Notes under the pieces: model-generated | What the model was told of the DNA's origin: nothing | Database searches by the model: none | What the model saw: the letters and a program-made list of their open reading frames with translations, nothing else | Position numbers and translations under genes: made by a program | Part shown: piece after piece, positions 1 through 8,716 of the stretch | How the letters are laid out: every line of letters starts with the position of its first letter | Position numbering within the stretch: position 1 is the first letter of the stretch | Assembly: GCF_007004645.1 (NCBI RefSeq) | Contig: NZ_ML660021.1 | Location: 158,218 to 222,217, forward strand | DNA length: 64,000 nucleotides | Direction of reading: 5' to 3' | Origin: Aliiroseovarius halocynthiae | GTDB taxonomy: Bacteria; Pseudomonadota; Alphaproteobacteria; Rhodobacterales; Rhodobacteraceae

Positions 1-1
1 G

Positions 2-391
2 TGGGTAATCCACATTGATAGCTCAAACGCTGTCGGTTGCCCGCCCGGTATCGCCGAGGTGGCCGCGTCGCAAGTGGTGCATTCCGGCGTGACACAGATC
101 CGTTTTAGCGCCCCGCACTGGCGCCCGGCGGATATCAACAGCGATTACGCCCGTTTCGTGTGGACCCCTGTCGGGCGCAATGGATATTTCGCCGAGCCGT
201 TCTCAACCGGTGTCGATGCCGCCGGGTCTGGCTTGGCGCTTAGCGTAACCATGGCGCTGTCTGCTTCCTCTGACATGCAAATCAACATCTGGTCGCGGGT
301 GCTGCTTAAGTTGGCTCCGGCCATGGCTGCCATTGCTGGAGGGTCGGAAACCTGCACCGCCACAATAACCGGACGGTACGTCAGAAGCTAA
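2..391 (+). CDS. C-terminal part of an unrecognised protein (5' end outside the window)
   Basis: The reading frame is open from the first bases of the window, through a GTG at 59, to a stop at 389-391. The gene therefore very probably starts upstream and only about 129 C-terminal residues are seen. The sequence is rich in Gly, Ala and Ser, with a single Cys pair far apart (near the start and near the end), and has no clear membrane segment or motif that I recognise. An internal start at GTG 59 is possible but has no convincing ribosome-binding site. I cannot assign a function. The next 326 bases hold no convincing gene. Confidence 0.5.
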   Translation, partial: WVIHIDSSNAVGCPPGIAEVAASQVVHSGVTQIRFSAPHWRPADINSDYARFVWTPVGRNGYFAEPFSTGVDAAGSGLALSVTMALSASSDMQINIWSRVLLKLAPAMAAIAGGSETCTATITGRYVRS

Positions 392-717
392 GGTGTGACA
401 ATGGCGGCATGGACGATGGACTTGGCGCTGTCGCAGGTGCTGTTGCTGTTACCTGAAACGAAGAATGGAACGTTGGTCTGACGGTCAGAAAAGAGCCTTT
501 GGCTCGGATCCTGACGATTGGTCGGGGCGCATGAGCAGGCGTTGTCGCGCAGATCATCAATGGGCCGTGGGCACTTGGAGTAGATCGTGCGGGTTCAAGG
601 TTGGTCGCTGTGATCAGACAAGGGTTTCTGGCTTGGCGGGGTATGGAATGGCGGTTTTGCGGAGTGCGCGTCATAGTGTGCTGGCTGGTACTTTCCCAGA
701 CCCGCGCTGGGGTCGCG
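392..717. other. Intergenic stretch with no convincing gene
   Basis: Short frames exist on both strands here, but none has a recognisable protein or a good ribosome-binding site. Frames leading into the LacI regulator are interrupted by stops. It may hold the regulator's promoter; I see no clear -35/-10 pair. Confidence 0.4.
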
Positions 718-1710
718 GTGGAGGCCCGGCGATGGCGAAAGACAAATCCCCTGATACTTGTAACTGCGGACGATGTGGCCGATCTGGCCGGTGTGTCGCG
801 TTGGACCGTCAATCGCGCGTTCAAGAAAGAGGCCTCGATTTCCGATAAGGCGCGCGACAAGATCATGCGGGCGGCCAGTTTAGCGTCTGATCGGTCAAAC
901 CTCGTTGCGCTTTCGGTCGATGATTTCGCCAATCCACATAAGTTGGTGATGCTGGAACGCCTGACGCGTATTTTGCGCAGGCATGGCTGGGACACTCTCC
1001 TTGTGAACACTTTGAACAGCGAAGATGTTTCGGCCGCATTGCTGAATGCCAGTCAACGGCGCTTAGATGTTGCTGTGCTGATTGGCAGTGGATGTGACGA
1101 CAAAGCGCTGAAGACGGCGCTGGGCTCGCGTCGTTTGAGAAAGCTGATTGTCTTTGCACGGATGTCCGAGAACGCGAATACGATCTCGATTCGTTGTGAC
1201 GATCATTTGGCAATGACCGAAATGACGGATCATGTGATTGCCAAGGGATATAAGAGGCCGCTGTTCGTCGCGGGACCTCAGACGCGGTCCGCACATCTGC
1301 TGCGCAAAGAGGCGTTCCTAGAACGGTGGCATCAGGTCAAGGGGGTCGAGCCTGCTTTTATATCGGCCAACAGTTACGATCCCGAAAAGGCCTATGCGCT
1401 GATCAACGAGCATTTCACCAAGATTGGCCCAGATGATCGACCGGACATTTTGGTTTGCGAGAATGATGCCATCGCAATGGGGGCTTATGACGCGCTGCGT
1501 CATGGTTTGGGGTTGCGGGTTCCCGAGGACGTTACTCTGACTGGTTTCGATGACACGCCACAGGCCGCCAGTCCGCAATATCAGTTGACGACCTATCACC
1601 AGCCGATCTCGGAAATGGTAGAGGGGTTGGTGCAAACCCTGAAAGGCGAGACCAAGCTACGAGGTTTGCAAAAACTTTCTGGCCAGCTGGTTGTACGGGA
1701 TAGCGCCTAG
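718..1710 (+). CDS. LacI-family transcriptional regulator, start uncertain
   Basis: About 330 residues from GTG 718. The N-terminus has the LacI helix-turn-helix pattern (TADDVADLAGVS then WTVNRAF, roughly residues 16-35). A periplasmic-binding-protein-like sensor domain follows, ending in a typical segment with PDILVCENDAIAMGAYDAL and LTGFDDTP. It should bind an operator as a dimer and respond to a small ligand, usually a sugar, which cannot be predicted here. No sugar gene lies directly beside it. The start is odd. The frame stays open back to 601, but residues before the HTH look non-native. An ATG at 732 in another frame begins MAKDKSP, which looks like a natural LacI N-terminus and would join the HTH after a frameshift near 745-755. 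GTG 718 is a compromise start. Confidence 0.8.
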   Translation: MEARRWRKTNPLILVTADDVADLAGVSRWTVNRAFKKEASISDKARDKIMRAASLASDRSNLVALSVDDFANPHKLVMLERLTRILRRHGWDTLLVNTLNSEDVSAALLNASQRRLDVAVLIGSGCDDKALKTALGSRRLRKLIVFARMSENANTISIRCDDHLAMTEMTDHVIAKGYKRPLFVAGPQTRSAHLLRKEAFLERWHQVKGVEPAFISANSYDPEKAYALINEHFTKIGPDDRPDILVCENDAIAMGAYDALRHGLGLRVPEDVTLTGFDDTPQAASPQYQLTTYHQPISEMVEGLVQTLKGETKLRGLQKLSGQLVVRDSA

Positions 1711-2221
1711 AGTAGGTTGGGCGCGTCGCAAACGACGACCGTTATTCACCTTTGGGTGAGCGTTTTATGTCAGTAGAGCGCTAGACTTGGCGGGCCAATA
1801 GGTCTGTCAGAACATGCCAAGTGCGTGTTCAGGGATTTCGGTGCACACGCAGCACGTGTGGAGGGCGCTGCTGGCGCGTGCAATATCATCGAAAGTTCAG
1901 GCTGAGTTTGCGTAAGGGCACCTGATAGAATCACCCTAGCATGAGTTCAAAGCGCGCAGGGCGAGTGTTTTGGTTAACAATCCATCAGAAAACTAAGTAA
2001 AATAGATGCGATGTTGCGCATACAACCTTGGGTTGGCGTTGGCATGACAATATTGCTTGGATTACGCTTGTTCGCTCAAATTAGCCTCAATTTTGTCCAG
2101 ATTCGATGTTCCTAAAAATCATTGAGCGTCGTGGCAGCGTCATAATACCTGCCAAATGCGACATTGATCAGATGCTTGATGCTGATTGCAGACGTGACGG
2201 GGTGGGTCACGACAAAAGTGG
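1711..2221. other. Long intergenic region upstream of the FHA gene
   Basis: Five hundred and eleven bases without a convincing gene. It is more AT-rich towards its 3' end (about 1970-2130), as expected for the promoter region of the signalling module starting at 2222. I could not single out a reliable promoter, terminator or RNA. Confidence 0.4.
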
Positions 2222-3019
2222 ATGAAGAGTAAGATGTTCAAATACAAAAGCCCGCTACAGCGGATCTTGAATGAAGACGTAGACTATGCGGATGCGCAAG
2301 AAGAAGCGCCTGTTACCAACTTGGCCGCGCTACGTTCTGTACTGTCTGGGGAGACAGCCAAAGCCGAACAGGCAGATGTCGAGTTTGAGAAAGTTCTAGA
2401 GCTTGCCGCAGACGATATGGTCGAGGAAGAAAGAGAGGCCGATGTGCCGTCCGAATTTGCCGCTGATGTGCAGCCGGAAGAAGAAACCGCGCCAGCCGCT
2501 GAAGCTATCGACGCAAAGCCTGCGTCCGTAGAAGAAGTACCCGAGGCCGCAATGTCGCGTCGTCGCCGAAAGCCGCGCGTCAAGACAACCTTCCTAGGGT
2601 ATGAGCGATCTGACAACGGTGTTCAGTCGCTGTTGGAAAGCGAACCTGCGGCCGCACCTAGTTCGAGCCAAGCAAGTTTCCCGGTTGGATGGCTTGTAGT
2701 GACCCAAGGACCAGGCCGTGGTGCAAGCATCACTTTGGTGGAAGGGCTGATGCAGATGGGACGCAACGACGACCAAGCCATTCAGTTGGATTTCGGGGAT
2801 CACGGCATTTCGCGCGAGAACCACGCGGTAATCGCTTATGATGCTGAGACGCGCAAATGCTATCTGGGCCATGGCGGCAAAGCCAATCTGGTCCGTCTGA
2901 ATGGCAGCCCGGTTCTAAGCACCGTTCCGCTGTCGGCAGGCGATACGATCCGCATCAGCGATACCACGATGCAGTTCATGCCGTTCTGCGACGAGGCGTT
3001 CGACTGGCGGACTGAGTGA
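2222..3019 (+). CDS. FHA-domain protein (phosphothreonine-binding)
   Basis: 265 residues. The first ~150 are acidic and low in complexity (runs rich in Glu, Ala and Asp), with a basic SRRRRKPR patch near residue 110-118. The C-terminal ~110 residues form an FHA domain: GWLVVTQGPGRG, then the conserved MGRNDD, then GISRENHAVI, and a late LSAGDTIRIS strand. FHA domains bind phosphothreonine peptides. A Ser/Thr kinase (8717) and a PP2C phosphatase (3023, four bases after this stop) are encoded nearby, so this is the likely phospho-reader of the module. The long acidic N-terminus may carry the phosphorylated threonines or act as a linker. It resembles the FHA partner of type VI threonine-phosphorylation pathways, but no secretion genes are present. 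Confidence 0.85.
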   Translation: MKSKMFKYKSPLQRILNEDVDYADAQEEAPVTNLAALRSVLSGETAKAEQADVEFEKVLELAADDMVEEEREADVPSEFAADVQPEEETAPAAEAIDAKPASVEEVPEAAMSRRRRKPRVKTTFLGYERSDNGVQSLLESEPAAAPSSSQASFPVGWLVVTQGPGRGASITLVEGLMQMGRNDDQAIQLDFGDHGISRENHAVIAYDAETRKCYLGHGGKANLVRLNGSPVLSTVPLSAGDTIRISDTTMQFMPFCDEAFDWRTE

Positions 3020-3022
3020 TTG

Positions 3023-3817
3023 ATGTTGAACATGCCCAACTTTGACATTGCGGTTTTGGCCGACCTGGGTCAGCGGGACGCGCAAGAAGACTCGGTTGCT
3101 GCGCGGTACGTCGAGACCGCCGGCGCCGGGTATGCCATCGTGGCCGATGGAATGGGTGGGCATGATGCGGGTGACATTGCATCGGGTTTGGTAATGTCGT
3201 CATGGCGCGGGATGCTGGACAATTTGCTTGAAACCTCGCCGCAGGACGAGACCGCGCTGATCGATGCGCTGCCTATGGCGGCGATGCGGGCGAATGCCAG
3301 TATATCGGATCATGTCGAGAGCCATGAAGATGACATCCAGATGGGATCGACCATGCTGGGTGCGCTGATGCTGGACAGTCGGTTGTTCTGGATTTCAATC
3401 GGGGACTCGCCGTTGTATTTGGTCCGGGATGATCAGCTTCATCAGCTGAATGATGATCACTCGATGGCGCCGATCATTGATGCACAGGCAGAAAGCGGCG
3501 AGATCTCGCGTCATGATGCCAGAACGCATCCGGATCGGAATCTATTGCGGTCGGTCATCATGGGTGCGGCCATCCCGAAAGTGGATTGCCCGGAAACCCC
3601 CTTCGAGCTGTTGCAAGATGATGTGCTGGTGGTGGCAAGTGACGGGCTTCAATACCTCGATGACGATCAGATCGAGGCCATTGTCCTGCGTCATAAATCC
3701 GAACCGGCACAAAGTGTCGCAAACGAACTGATGAGCGCTGTGCGCGCACTGAACCATCCCGATCAGGACAATGTCTCGGTCGTGGTGGTGAAGCCGTCGA
3801 TTCCTTGCACCGCTTAG
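3023..3817 (+). CDS. PP2C-family Ser/Thr protein phosphatase
   Basis: 264 residues from the ATG at 3023, just after the FHA stop codon, implying translational coupling. PP2C motifs are clear: RDAQED near residue 18-23, ADGMGGH near 41-47 (metal-binding Asp and Gly), GSTMLGAL, WISIGDSPLYL, a DHS segment and the terminal DQDNVSVVVV. The length fits a stand-alone bacterial PP2C catalytic domain with no membrane segment, so it should be cytoplasmic. Its expected role is to reverse phosphorylation by the kinase encoded at 8717-10618. Substrates are not known from the sequence; the neighbouring FHA protein and the kinase itself are the obvious candidates. Confidence 0.92.
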   Translation: MLNMPNFDIAVLADLGQRDAQEDSVAARYVETAGAGYAIVADGMGGHDAGDIASGLVMSSWRGMLDNLLETSPQDETALIDALPMAAMRANASISDHVESHEDDIQMGSTMLGALMLDSRLFWISIGDSPLYLVRDDQLHQLNDDHSMAPIIDAQAESGEISRHDARTHPDRNLLRSVIMGAAIPKVDCPETPFELLQDDVLVVASDGLQYLDDDQIEAIVLRHKSEPAQSVANELMSAVRALNHPDQDNVSVVVVKPSIPCTA

Positions 3818-3982
3818 GAAAAGAGTAACGAAAGAAAGAGAACATAGAGCCGCCATGGTGGACTGAGTTTTCAATAAAACGATGTTCGCAAGCACTAGGT
3901 TGGCCGCTTTGAATTTTCACATTGGCCGCTTCGCAAACGCCGGCGCAGCGTGCCACGACTGAAGAAAGAATGGGTTAATAGT

Positions 3983-4882
3983 ATGAAGATAAATCGAAGA
4001 CTTTTCATCTCCACCGCGTCGGGCGCTGCCATGGCAGCCTTGATTCCAGGTGGAAGTTACGCGCTGGCAATGGCGGCGGGTCAGGTGGCCCATCGTATCT
4101 TGGCAGCAGATAAGCTGAGCTTTCTGACCGAGAAAGTCGCGAAGTCTGTTTTGCTGATCCAGATGGACGCCAATGTCGCGCGGAATCTGGAAGAGATGAT
4201 GCACGCGCATGACGAGTTCGACAACATCCTGCTGGGCTTCCGCGAAGGCAAAGGCACCTCGGGTGTGGATCGTGAACGTTTCGTTTCAGTCAACAACGCA
4301 CTGAAGCATGTTGAAGAACTTTGGGCGCCGTATCGCGTGGCCATTGAAGAGATCGTCGAGGCAGGATCGGTGGATGACGCACATTCGCATATGATCCTGG
4401 ACAATGATGAAGCGCTTGAGCATGCCTGCCACGAAGTGGTCCGCAAGCTTGAAGAAGCCTATGGTGACGTGGATATCGATCTGGCCTTGGCTTTGGCACT
4501 TGATTTCGCTGGCCGCCAGCGGATGTACACCCAGAAGATCTGTAAAGAAATCGCCTTTACCGCTTTGGGTAAGGATGCTGATGAGCACCACAAGAAATTT
4601 AAGAAGAACGCGACCAAGTTCGGCAAGATCATTGACGCTTTGATTAACGGCGGCAATGGCATGATCACGATGGCTAAACCGCCAAGCAGTGAAGCCATGA
4701 GTGCGCTGGTCAAGCTGCAAGAGCAGTGGGTCGCGATCGAGCCAACCGTCACAAAGCTGGACAGCGAGGCCATCCCCGCCGTCGCTGATATAGTGACTTT
4801 CTGCTCCGAGATGGACGCCATCGAACTGACCGCCGAGGACGTCGCGCTTCAGTACGAAAACGCAATCAAGGCAACGTCGTAA
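3983..4882 (+). CDS. Tat-exported PilJ/NarX-type sensor-domain protein
   Basis: 299 residues from the ATG at 3983; an upstream in-frame extension to 3950 adds nothing recognisable. The N-terminus is a twin-arginine signal (NRRLFIS followed by a hydrophobic stretch to about residue 30), so the protein is probably exported folded. The rest is mostly helical and appears to hold two PilJ-type (type IV pili methyl-accepting) sensor repeats, each with the pattern AGRQRMYTQKI or a degenerate version (KLSFLTEKVAKSVLLIQ). Family members are usually the periplasmic part of membrane receptors; here there is no transmembrane or signalling domain, so it would be a free periplasmic protein. Within the phospho-signalling cluster it may be an accessory sensor. 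A 165-base gap separates it from the phosphatase. Confidence 0.75.
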   Translation: MKINRRLFISTASGAAMAALIPGGSYALAMAAGQVAHRILAADKLSFLTEKVAKSVLLIQMDANVARNLEEMMHAHDEFDNILLGFREGKGTSGVDRERFVSVNNALKHVEELWAPYRVAIEEIVEAGSVDDAHSHMILDNDEALEHACHEVVRKLEEAYGDVDIDLALALALDFAGRQRMYTQKICKEIAFTALGKDADEHHKKFKKNATKFGKIIDALINGGNGMITMAKPPSSEAMSALVKLQEQWVAIEPTVTKLDSEAIPAVADIVTFCSEMDAIELTAEDVALQYENAIKATS

Positions 4883-5276
4883 CCACAATCGGGGCGTGTG
4901 CAGATGTACATGCCTCACGTCGAGCTTGAGAGAGCTTGGCGGCTGAAACCAACTATCCTTCAAGGTAAACATCATCAGGGCAGAATGTCTGAATTTTGTA
5001 TGTACTCGACGAACTTAAGTAAGACTAAAGACGAATCGGATACGGAAAACCTTGGTGGAAATCGACCGGAAACCTGGCTGATCTAACACTTGCCGTTAGG
5101 GAAGTATCAGCGGGTGAAATCGAGAAGCTCAACCGCCAATGGGCGGAAGGCTATTTTAGGTGGAATGTTAAGGTTTCTAGCAAAGTTTGGACGACGATCT
5201 GTCACAATCACGCCCTTTTTGCGCAGCCAAATCAGGGCAACACACAACGTACGCACGTAGTAATTAAGGAGTTTAC
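4883..5276. other. Intergenic region before the first binding-protein/OmpA gene
   Basis: No convincing gene; a 62-codon frame at 4898-5086 has no family resemblance or good ribosome-binding site. The last ~120 bases are AT-rich and end in a clear AAGGAG-like site just before ATG 5277, so a promoter for the downstream pair is likely here. Confidence 0.4.
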
Positions 5277-6893
5277 ATGTTGGGTTTCAGATCTTCTCAT
5301 CTGTTTGCATCCGCGACAATTCTCGCTGGATGCATGGCCACATCGGCCTTCGCGCAAGAGGTGCGGCTGATCGGTAAAGACAGCAACATCAACGTCACCG
5401 GCAACCTGTTGTCGTCAAGTGATGGTAAATATCTGGTCGAGACTGACATTGGTGAGTTCGTCATCAATCAGGATCTGGTCACCTGTGAAGGCGACGCTTG
5501 CCCCCAAGCAAAAGACTATACCTATAGCTTGGAAATCACGGCTCCGGACGAACTGGCAGAAGTTCTGGTTCCGATCCTGGCCGAAGGTTATGCCGCCGAA
5601 GCACTGGAAGCGGAAGCACAGCTGTTTGATTCAAACGGCGAACCGGTAGATACAGAATCCACTGACGTGGGCGACCACAAATACGGCCATGAGCTGGACT
5701 TCGCTTTGCAGCTGACCGATCTGGAAGGCGAAGATGTTGCGACCTTCGGGATCCACACCGCTGCAGGTTCGCGCCTGTTCGAACGTCTGGCGAAGAACGA
5801 AGCCTCGATCATTTTCTCGCAATCCGCAGCCCGCAAAGCCGACCGCGCAATCGTGTCGGAAGGGCAGGGCGGCAACCTGCGTGACTTCGATCAGGAACGC
5901 GTTATCGCGGTGGATGGTTATGCGATGATCGTGAACCCACTGAACCAGATTTCGCACCTGACGGTGAAGCAAGCACGTGACATCATGTCTGGCGACGTCA
6001 CCAACTGGTCGGAAGTCGGCGGTTCGGATGCGCCGATCCACGTTTATTCGTTTGACCCGGATACCGAAGCGTTCCACCACATCGAAAAGCTGCTGTTCAA
6101 AAAGTCGGACAAGACACTGACCGACCAGTCCAGCATCGTGCACAACCGCACCGAGCTGACAACCGCGATCATGGAAGACGTGGCCGGTTTCGGCATCGTG
6201 AACTACTCGGCCAAGCGGTCGTCGCGTGCGGTGCCGCTGCGCACCACGTGTGGGATTATCCAAGACCCCAGCACCTTCAATCTGAAGACCGAGGAATACT
6301 ATCTGCAGGAACGCGTTGTGGCCTATAACCGTTCGGACGTAGACGGCTATGCCCGCGAGCTGGTGGACTTCATGGACTCGGAAAGCCTGGACGGTCTGGT
6401 CGCGAAAGCCGGTTATATTGACCTGTCGATCACGTCGGACAGCCAGGAACGTGCGGCTGAACGTCTGTTGGCCGAGCTGGAAGAGGGTGAGAACGAGTAC
6501 GAAGCAGAACTGGTTGAAGATCTGCTGAAGAACATGAACACCCATTCGCGCCTGTCGACGACCTTCCGCTTTGCACCGGGTTCGAAGCGCTTCGACAACA
6601 AAGCCGAACGCGACTTGGCGCGTATGATCAAGTATCTGGCCGACAAGAAGCCGAGCGAAGTTGTCATCGTGGGTTTCACCGACAACAAGGGCCCGTTTGA
6701 CTCGAACCTGCTAATCTCGCAGGAACGTGCGGAAGCTGCTTTGGAGCACCTGAAAGAGGTTGCCACCAACGGCGAGCTGGACGGCATTACCCTGAAGTCC
6801 TCGGGATATGGCGAGCTAGAGCCTGTTGCCTGTAACGACAGCCCACGTGGACGTGCGATCAACCGTCGCGTTGAAGTATGGATTGTCGAATAA
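5277..6893 (+). CDS. Phosphate-binding-protein-like/OmpA fusion protein, first copy
   Basis: 538 residues. An N-terminal signal sequence offers two possible cleavages: a lipobox-like LAGC at residues ~17-20 and an ordinary AFA|Q site eight residues later. Next comes a small beta-rich domain (about 25-75) with a Cys pair, then a PstS-like substrate-binding fold (about 90-390) containing the family segment LTVKQARDIMSGDVTNWSEV. The C-terminus is an OmpA/MotB peptidoglycan-binding domain (about 430-538; FRFAPGSKRFDN, GFTDNKG, RGRAINRRVEVWI). It should sit in the periplasm, anchored to peptidoglycan, and may sense a small anionic ligand. A paralogue of equal architecture follows at 6990. The good upstream ribosome-binding site supports ATG 5277. 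Confidence 0.85.
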   Translation: MLGFRSSHLFASATILAGCMATSAFAQEVRLIGKDSNINVTGNLLSSSDGKYLVETDIGEFVINQDLVTCEGDACPQAKDYTYSLEITAPDELAEVLVPILAEGYAAEALEAEAQLFDSNGEPVDTESTDVGDHKYGHELDFALQLTDLEGEDVATFGIHTAAGSRLFERLAKNEASIIFSQSAARKADRAIVSEGQGGNLRDFDQERVIAVDGYAMIVNPLNQISHLTVKQARDIMSGDVTNWSEVGGSDAPIHVYSFDPDTEAFHHIEKLLFKKSDKTLTDQSSIVHNRTELTTAIMEDVAGFGIVNYSAKRSSRAVPLRTTCGIIQDPSTFNLKTEEYYLQERVVAYNRSDVDGYARELVDFMDSESLDGLVAKAGYIDLSITSDSQERAAERLLAELEEGENEYEAELVEDLLKNMNTHSRLSTTFRFAPGSKRFDNKAERDLARMIKYLADKKPSEVVIVGFTDNKGPFDSNLLISQERAEAALEHLKEVATNGELDGITLKSSGYGELEPVACNDSPRGRAINRRVEVWIVE

Positions 6894-6903
6894 GATAAGT
6901 TTG

Positions 6904-6929
6904 GCCAGCCGGGGGAAACCTCGGCTGGC
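6904..6929. terminator. GC-rich hairpin between the two paralogues
   Basis: An 11-bp stem (6904-6914 with 6919-6929, one G-T pair) closes a GAAA loop eleven bases after the first paralogue stops. There is no clear T-run, so it may be a weak terminator or a 3'-end-stabilising stem limiting read-through to the second copy. Confidence 0.6.
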
Positions 6930-6989
6930 TGCTCTCTGCATCTAAAAAAGATGCATTATTAAAATACTAGGCGAATTGTTTCTTCGAGC

Positions 6990-8627
6990 ATGAAAAACTG
7001 GCAAAAATATACGCTTCTTGCATGTCTGCTGACCGTGGGATCGACCGCGGCGGGGCAAGAAGTTGAACTGACTGAAAAAAACGGCACCCGCACTGTTGTG
7101 GGCGAGCTGGTCTCGGCGCGTGGTGGGAAGTTTACCGTGCGCTCTAATGTGGGCGTCCTGACCTTTGACGCCAATCTGTACACCTGCACCGGGGCCGCGT
7201 GCCCGCGTGATTTGCCGTCGGAAACCGATCTGGTTGTGGCCGGGGCAGGGGGCGTTGCGGACATTATCATGCCCTTGGTGGTTGATGGGTTTGCCGAAGA
7301 GCAGGAACTTTATTCAGGAATGTTTGATCTGAAGGGTCTGCCCCTTCCGGATCGCTTCCGTTTCGACGCCAACGCCGCGGACGCGGGCGAGAATGCGTTT
7401 GATATTCTGATCACGGATGAAGATTCGCTTCCCGTGAACAATGTGAAAGTACAAGAGGCCAGCGGCGATGCGCTGGCCGAGCTGCTGATCACCGGCGAAA
7501 GCGACGTGATCATCAGCGAGACGCCGATCTCGGACGCGAACCTTGCGCGCGCGCGCAGTAATGGTTTGGGTGATCTTGGGTCGATCGATCAGGCACATGT
7601 GCTGGCGGTTGACGGCTATACGGCCGTTGTTAGCCCTAAGAACAAGCTGCCCGGCCTGACGGTCGGGCAGGTGTCGCAGATCATGGCCGGCGAGATCACC
7701 AATTGGAGTGCGCTTGGCGGGCCAGACCGCAAGATCAACGTCTATACTCTGCCAGAAGCGACGGGAGCGTCGCAGCGCGTGGAAGAGCTTCTGCTGACGC
7801 CAACGCAGCGGACTTTGCAGGCAGGCGCCAAAAGCGTGCGGTCGGTGCGTGAACTGTCGCGTACCGTTGAAGACGATCCCTATGGGTTCAGTGTTTTGCG
7901 GTTTTCAAGCATCCGCGACGCGCGTGCGGTGCCGCTTCTCAGCGAATGTGGTATTACCCATCTGCCGAACCGTTTCGGCATGAAAACCGAAGAATACGAG
8001 CTGCAAAACCGGGTCACCGCCTATAACGCGCAAAACGTGAGCGAACTGGGCGCGGCCTTTATCGACTATTTGGACAGCACCAAGATTGACGGTCTGATTG
8101 CGAAATCAGGCATGGTCAGCTTGTCGGTAATCGAACAGCGCGATGCCGAGAAGCTGTTTCATCTGAAGCAGTCAGTTGCGTCGATGGATCCGTCCGCAAC
8201 AGGTAAAGAAGTTGCCAGTTTTGTCGCGGATAAACTTGCAACCACGCGCCTGTCGACGACCTTCCGCTTTTCGCCGGGATCGTCGAACTTGGACAACAAG
8301 GCCCAGCGTGACATTGCGCGGATCGTGAACTATGTGCGTGACGTTAAGCCTGCGCGGCTAGTGTTGGCTGGGTTTGCCGATGCGGGCGGCGGTTTTTCGC
8401 AGAACCGGTATCTGTCAAGCGTGCGGGCCAGCAAGGTTCAGCAACGCCTTGTCTCAGCGCTGGGTGGCGATCTGGGGCAAACGGAAATTGAGGTGCGGGG
8501 CTATGGCGAGATGGCCCCCGTGGCTTGCAATTCATCCTTTTCGGGGCGGGCAAAAAACCGTCGCGTCGAGGTGTGGGTGGAAACCAGAAGCCTGGGTGGT
8601 GCTTCTGCGGATTGGGCGCGCAAGTAA
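6990..8627 (+). CDS. Phosphate-binding-protein-like/OmpA fusion protein, second copy
   Basis: 545 residues with the same plan as the gene before it: signal peptide (cleavage near TAAG|QE), a small Cys-containing beta domain, a PstS-like fold with LTVGQVSQIMAGEITNWSAL, and a C-terminal OmpA-type domain (FRFSPGSSNLDN, GFADAGGG, RAKNRRVEVWVE). The proteins clearly arose by tandem duplication but are diverged along most of their length. The strongest shared stretches are the NWS-centred binding-fold segment, KTEEYELQ / KTEEYYLQ and LSTTFRF. This copy has no lipobox. It ends with a short extension of about 14 residues past the OmpA core. It lies 90 bases upstream of the kinase gene and is likely co-transcribed with it. 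It could provide a peptidoglycan-bound periplasmic input to the kinase's outer domain; that link is inference. Confidence 0.85.
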   Translation: MKNWQKYTLLACLLTVGSTAAGQEVELTEKNGTRTVVGELVSARGGKFTVRSNVGVLTFDANLYTCTGAACPRDLPSETDLVVAGAGGVADIIMPLVVDGFAEEQELYSGMFDLKGLPLPDRFRFDANAADAGENAFDILITDEDSLPVNNVKVQEASGDALAELLITGESDVIISETPISDANLARARSNGLGDLGSIDQAHVLAVDGYTAVVSPKNKLPGLTVGQVSQIMAGEITNWSALGGPDRKINVYTLPEATGASQRVEELLLTPTQRTLQAGAKSVRSVRELSRTVEDDPYGFSVLRFSSIRDARAVPLLSECGITHLPNRFGMKTEEYELQNRVTAYNAQNVSELGAAFIDYLDSTKIDGLIAKSGMVSLSVIEQRDAEKLFHLKQSVASMDPSATGKEVASFVADKLATTRLSTTFRFSPGSSNLDNKAQRDIARIVNYVRDVKPARLVLAGFADAGGGFSQNRYLSSVRASKVQQRLVSALGGDLGQTEIEVRGYGEMAPVACNSSFSGRAKNRRVEVWVETRSLGGASADWARK

Positions 8628-8716
8628 GTTCTGCGCGACCAGTATGTGTGAGTGAGCAAGAGTTTTGGTAAGTGACGCGGGCGAGGCGTCGATGAAAGAC
8701 GAGGGTGGCTAGTAAA

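Noticed and set aside
381..1010. Minus-strand frame of 209 residues
   Set aside because: Antisense shadow of the LacI gene and upstream region; rich in Arg/Ser/Thr as expected for a GC-biased antisense frame and without family motif.
4898..5086. 62-codon frame in the gap before 5277
   Set aside because: No good ribosome-binding site and no recognisable family.
5631..6545. Long minus-strand frame of 304 residues
   Set aside because: Fully inside the binding-protein/OmpA gene on the other strand; composition typical of antisense, no motif.
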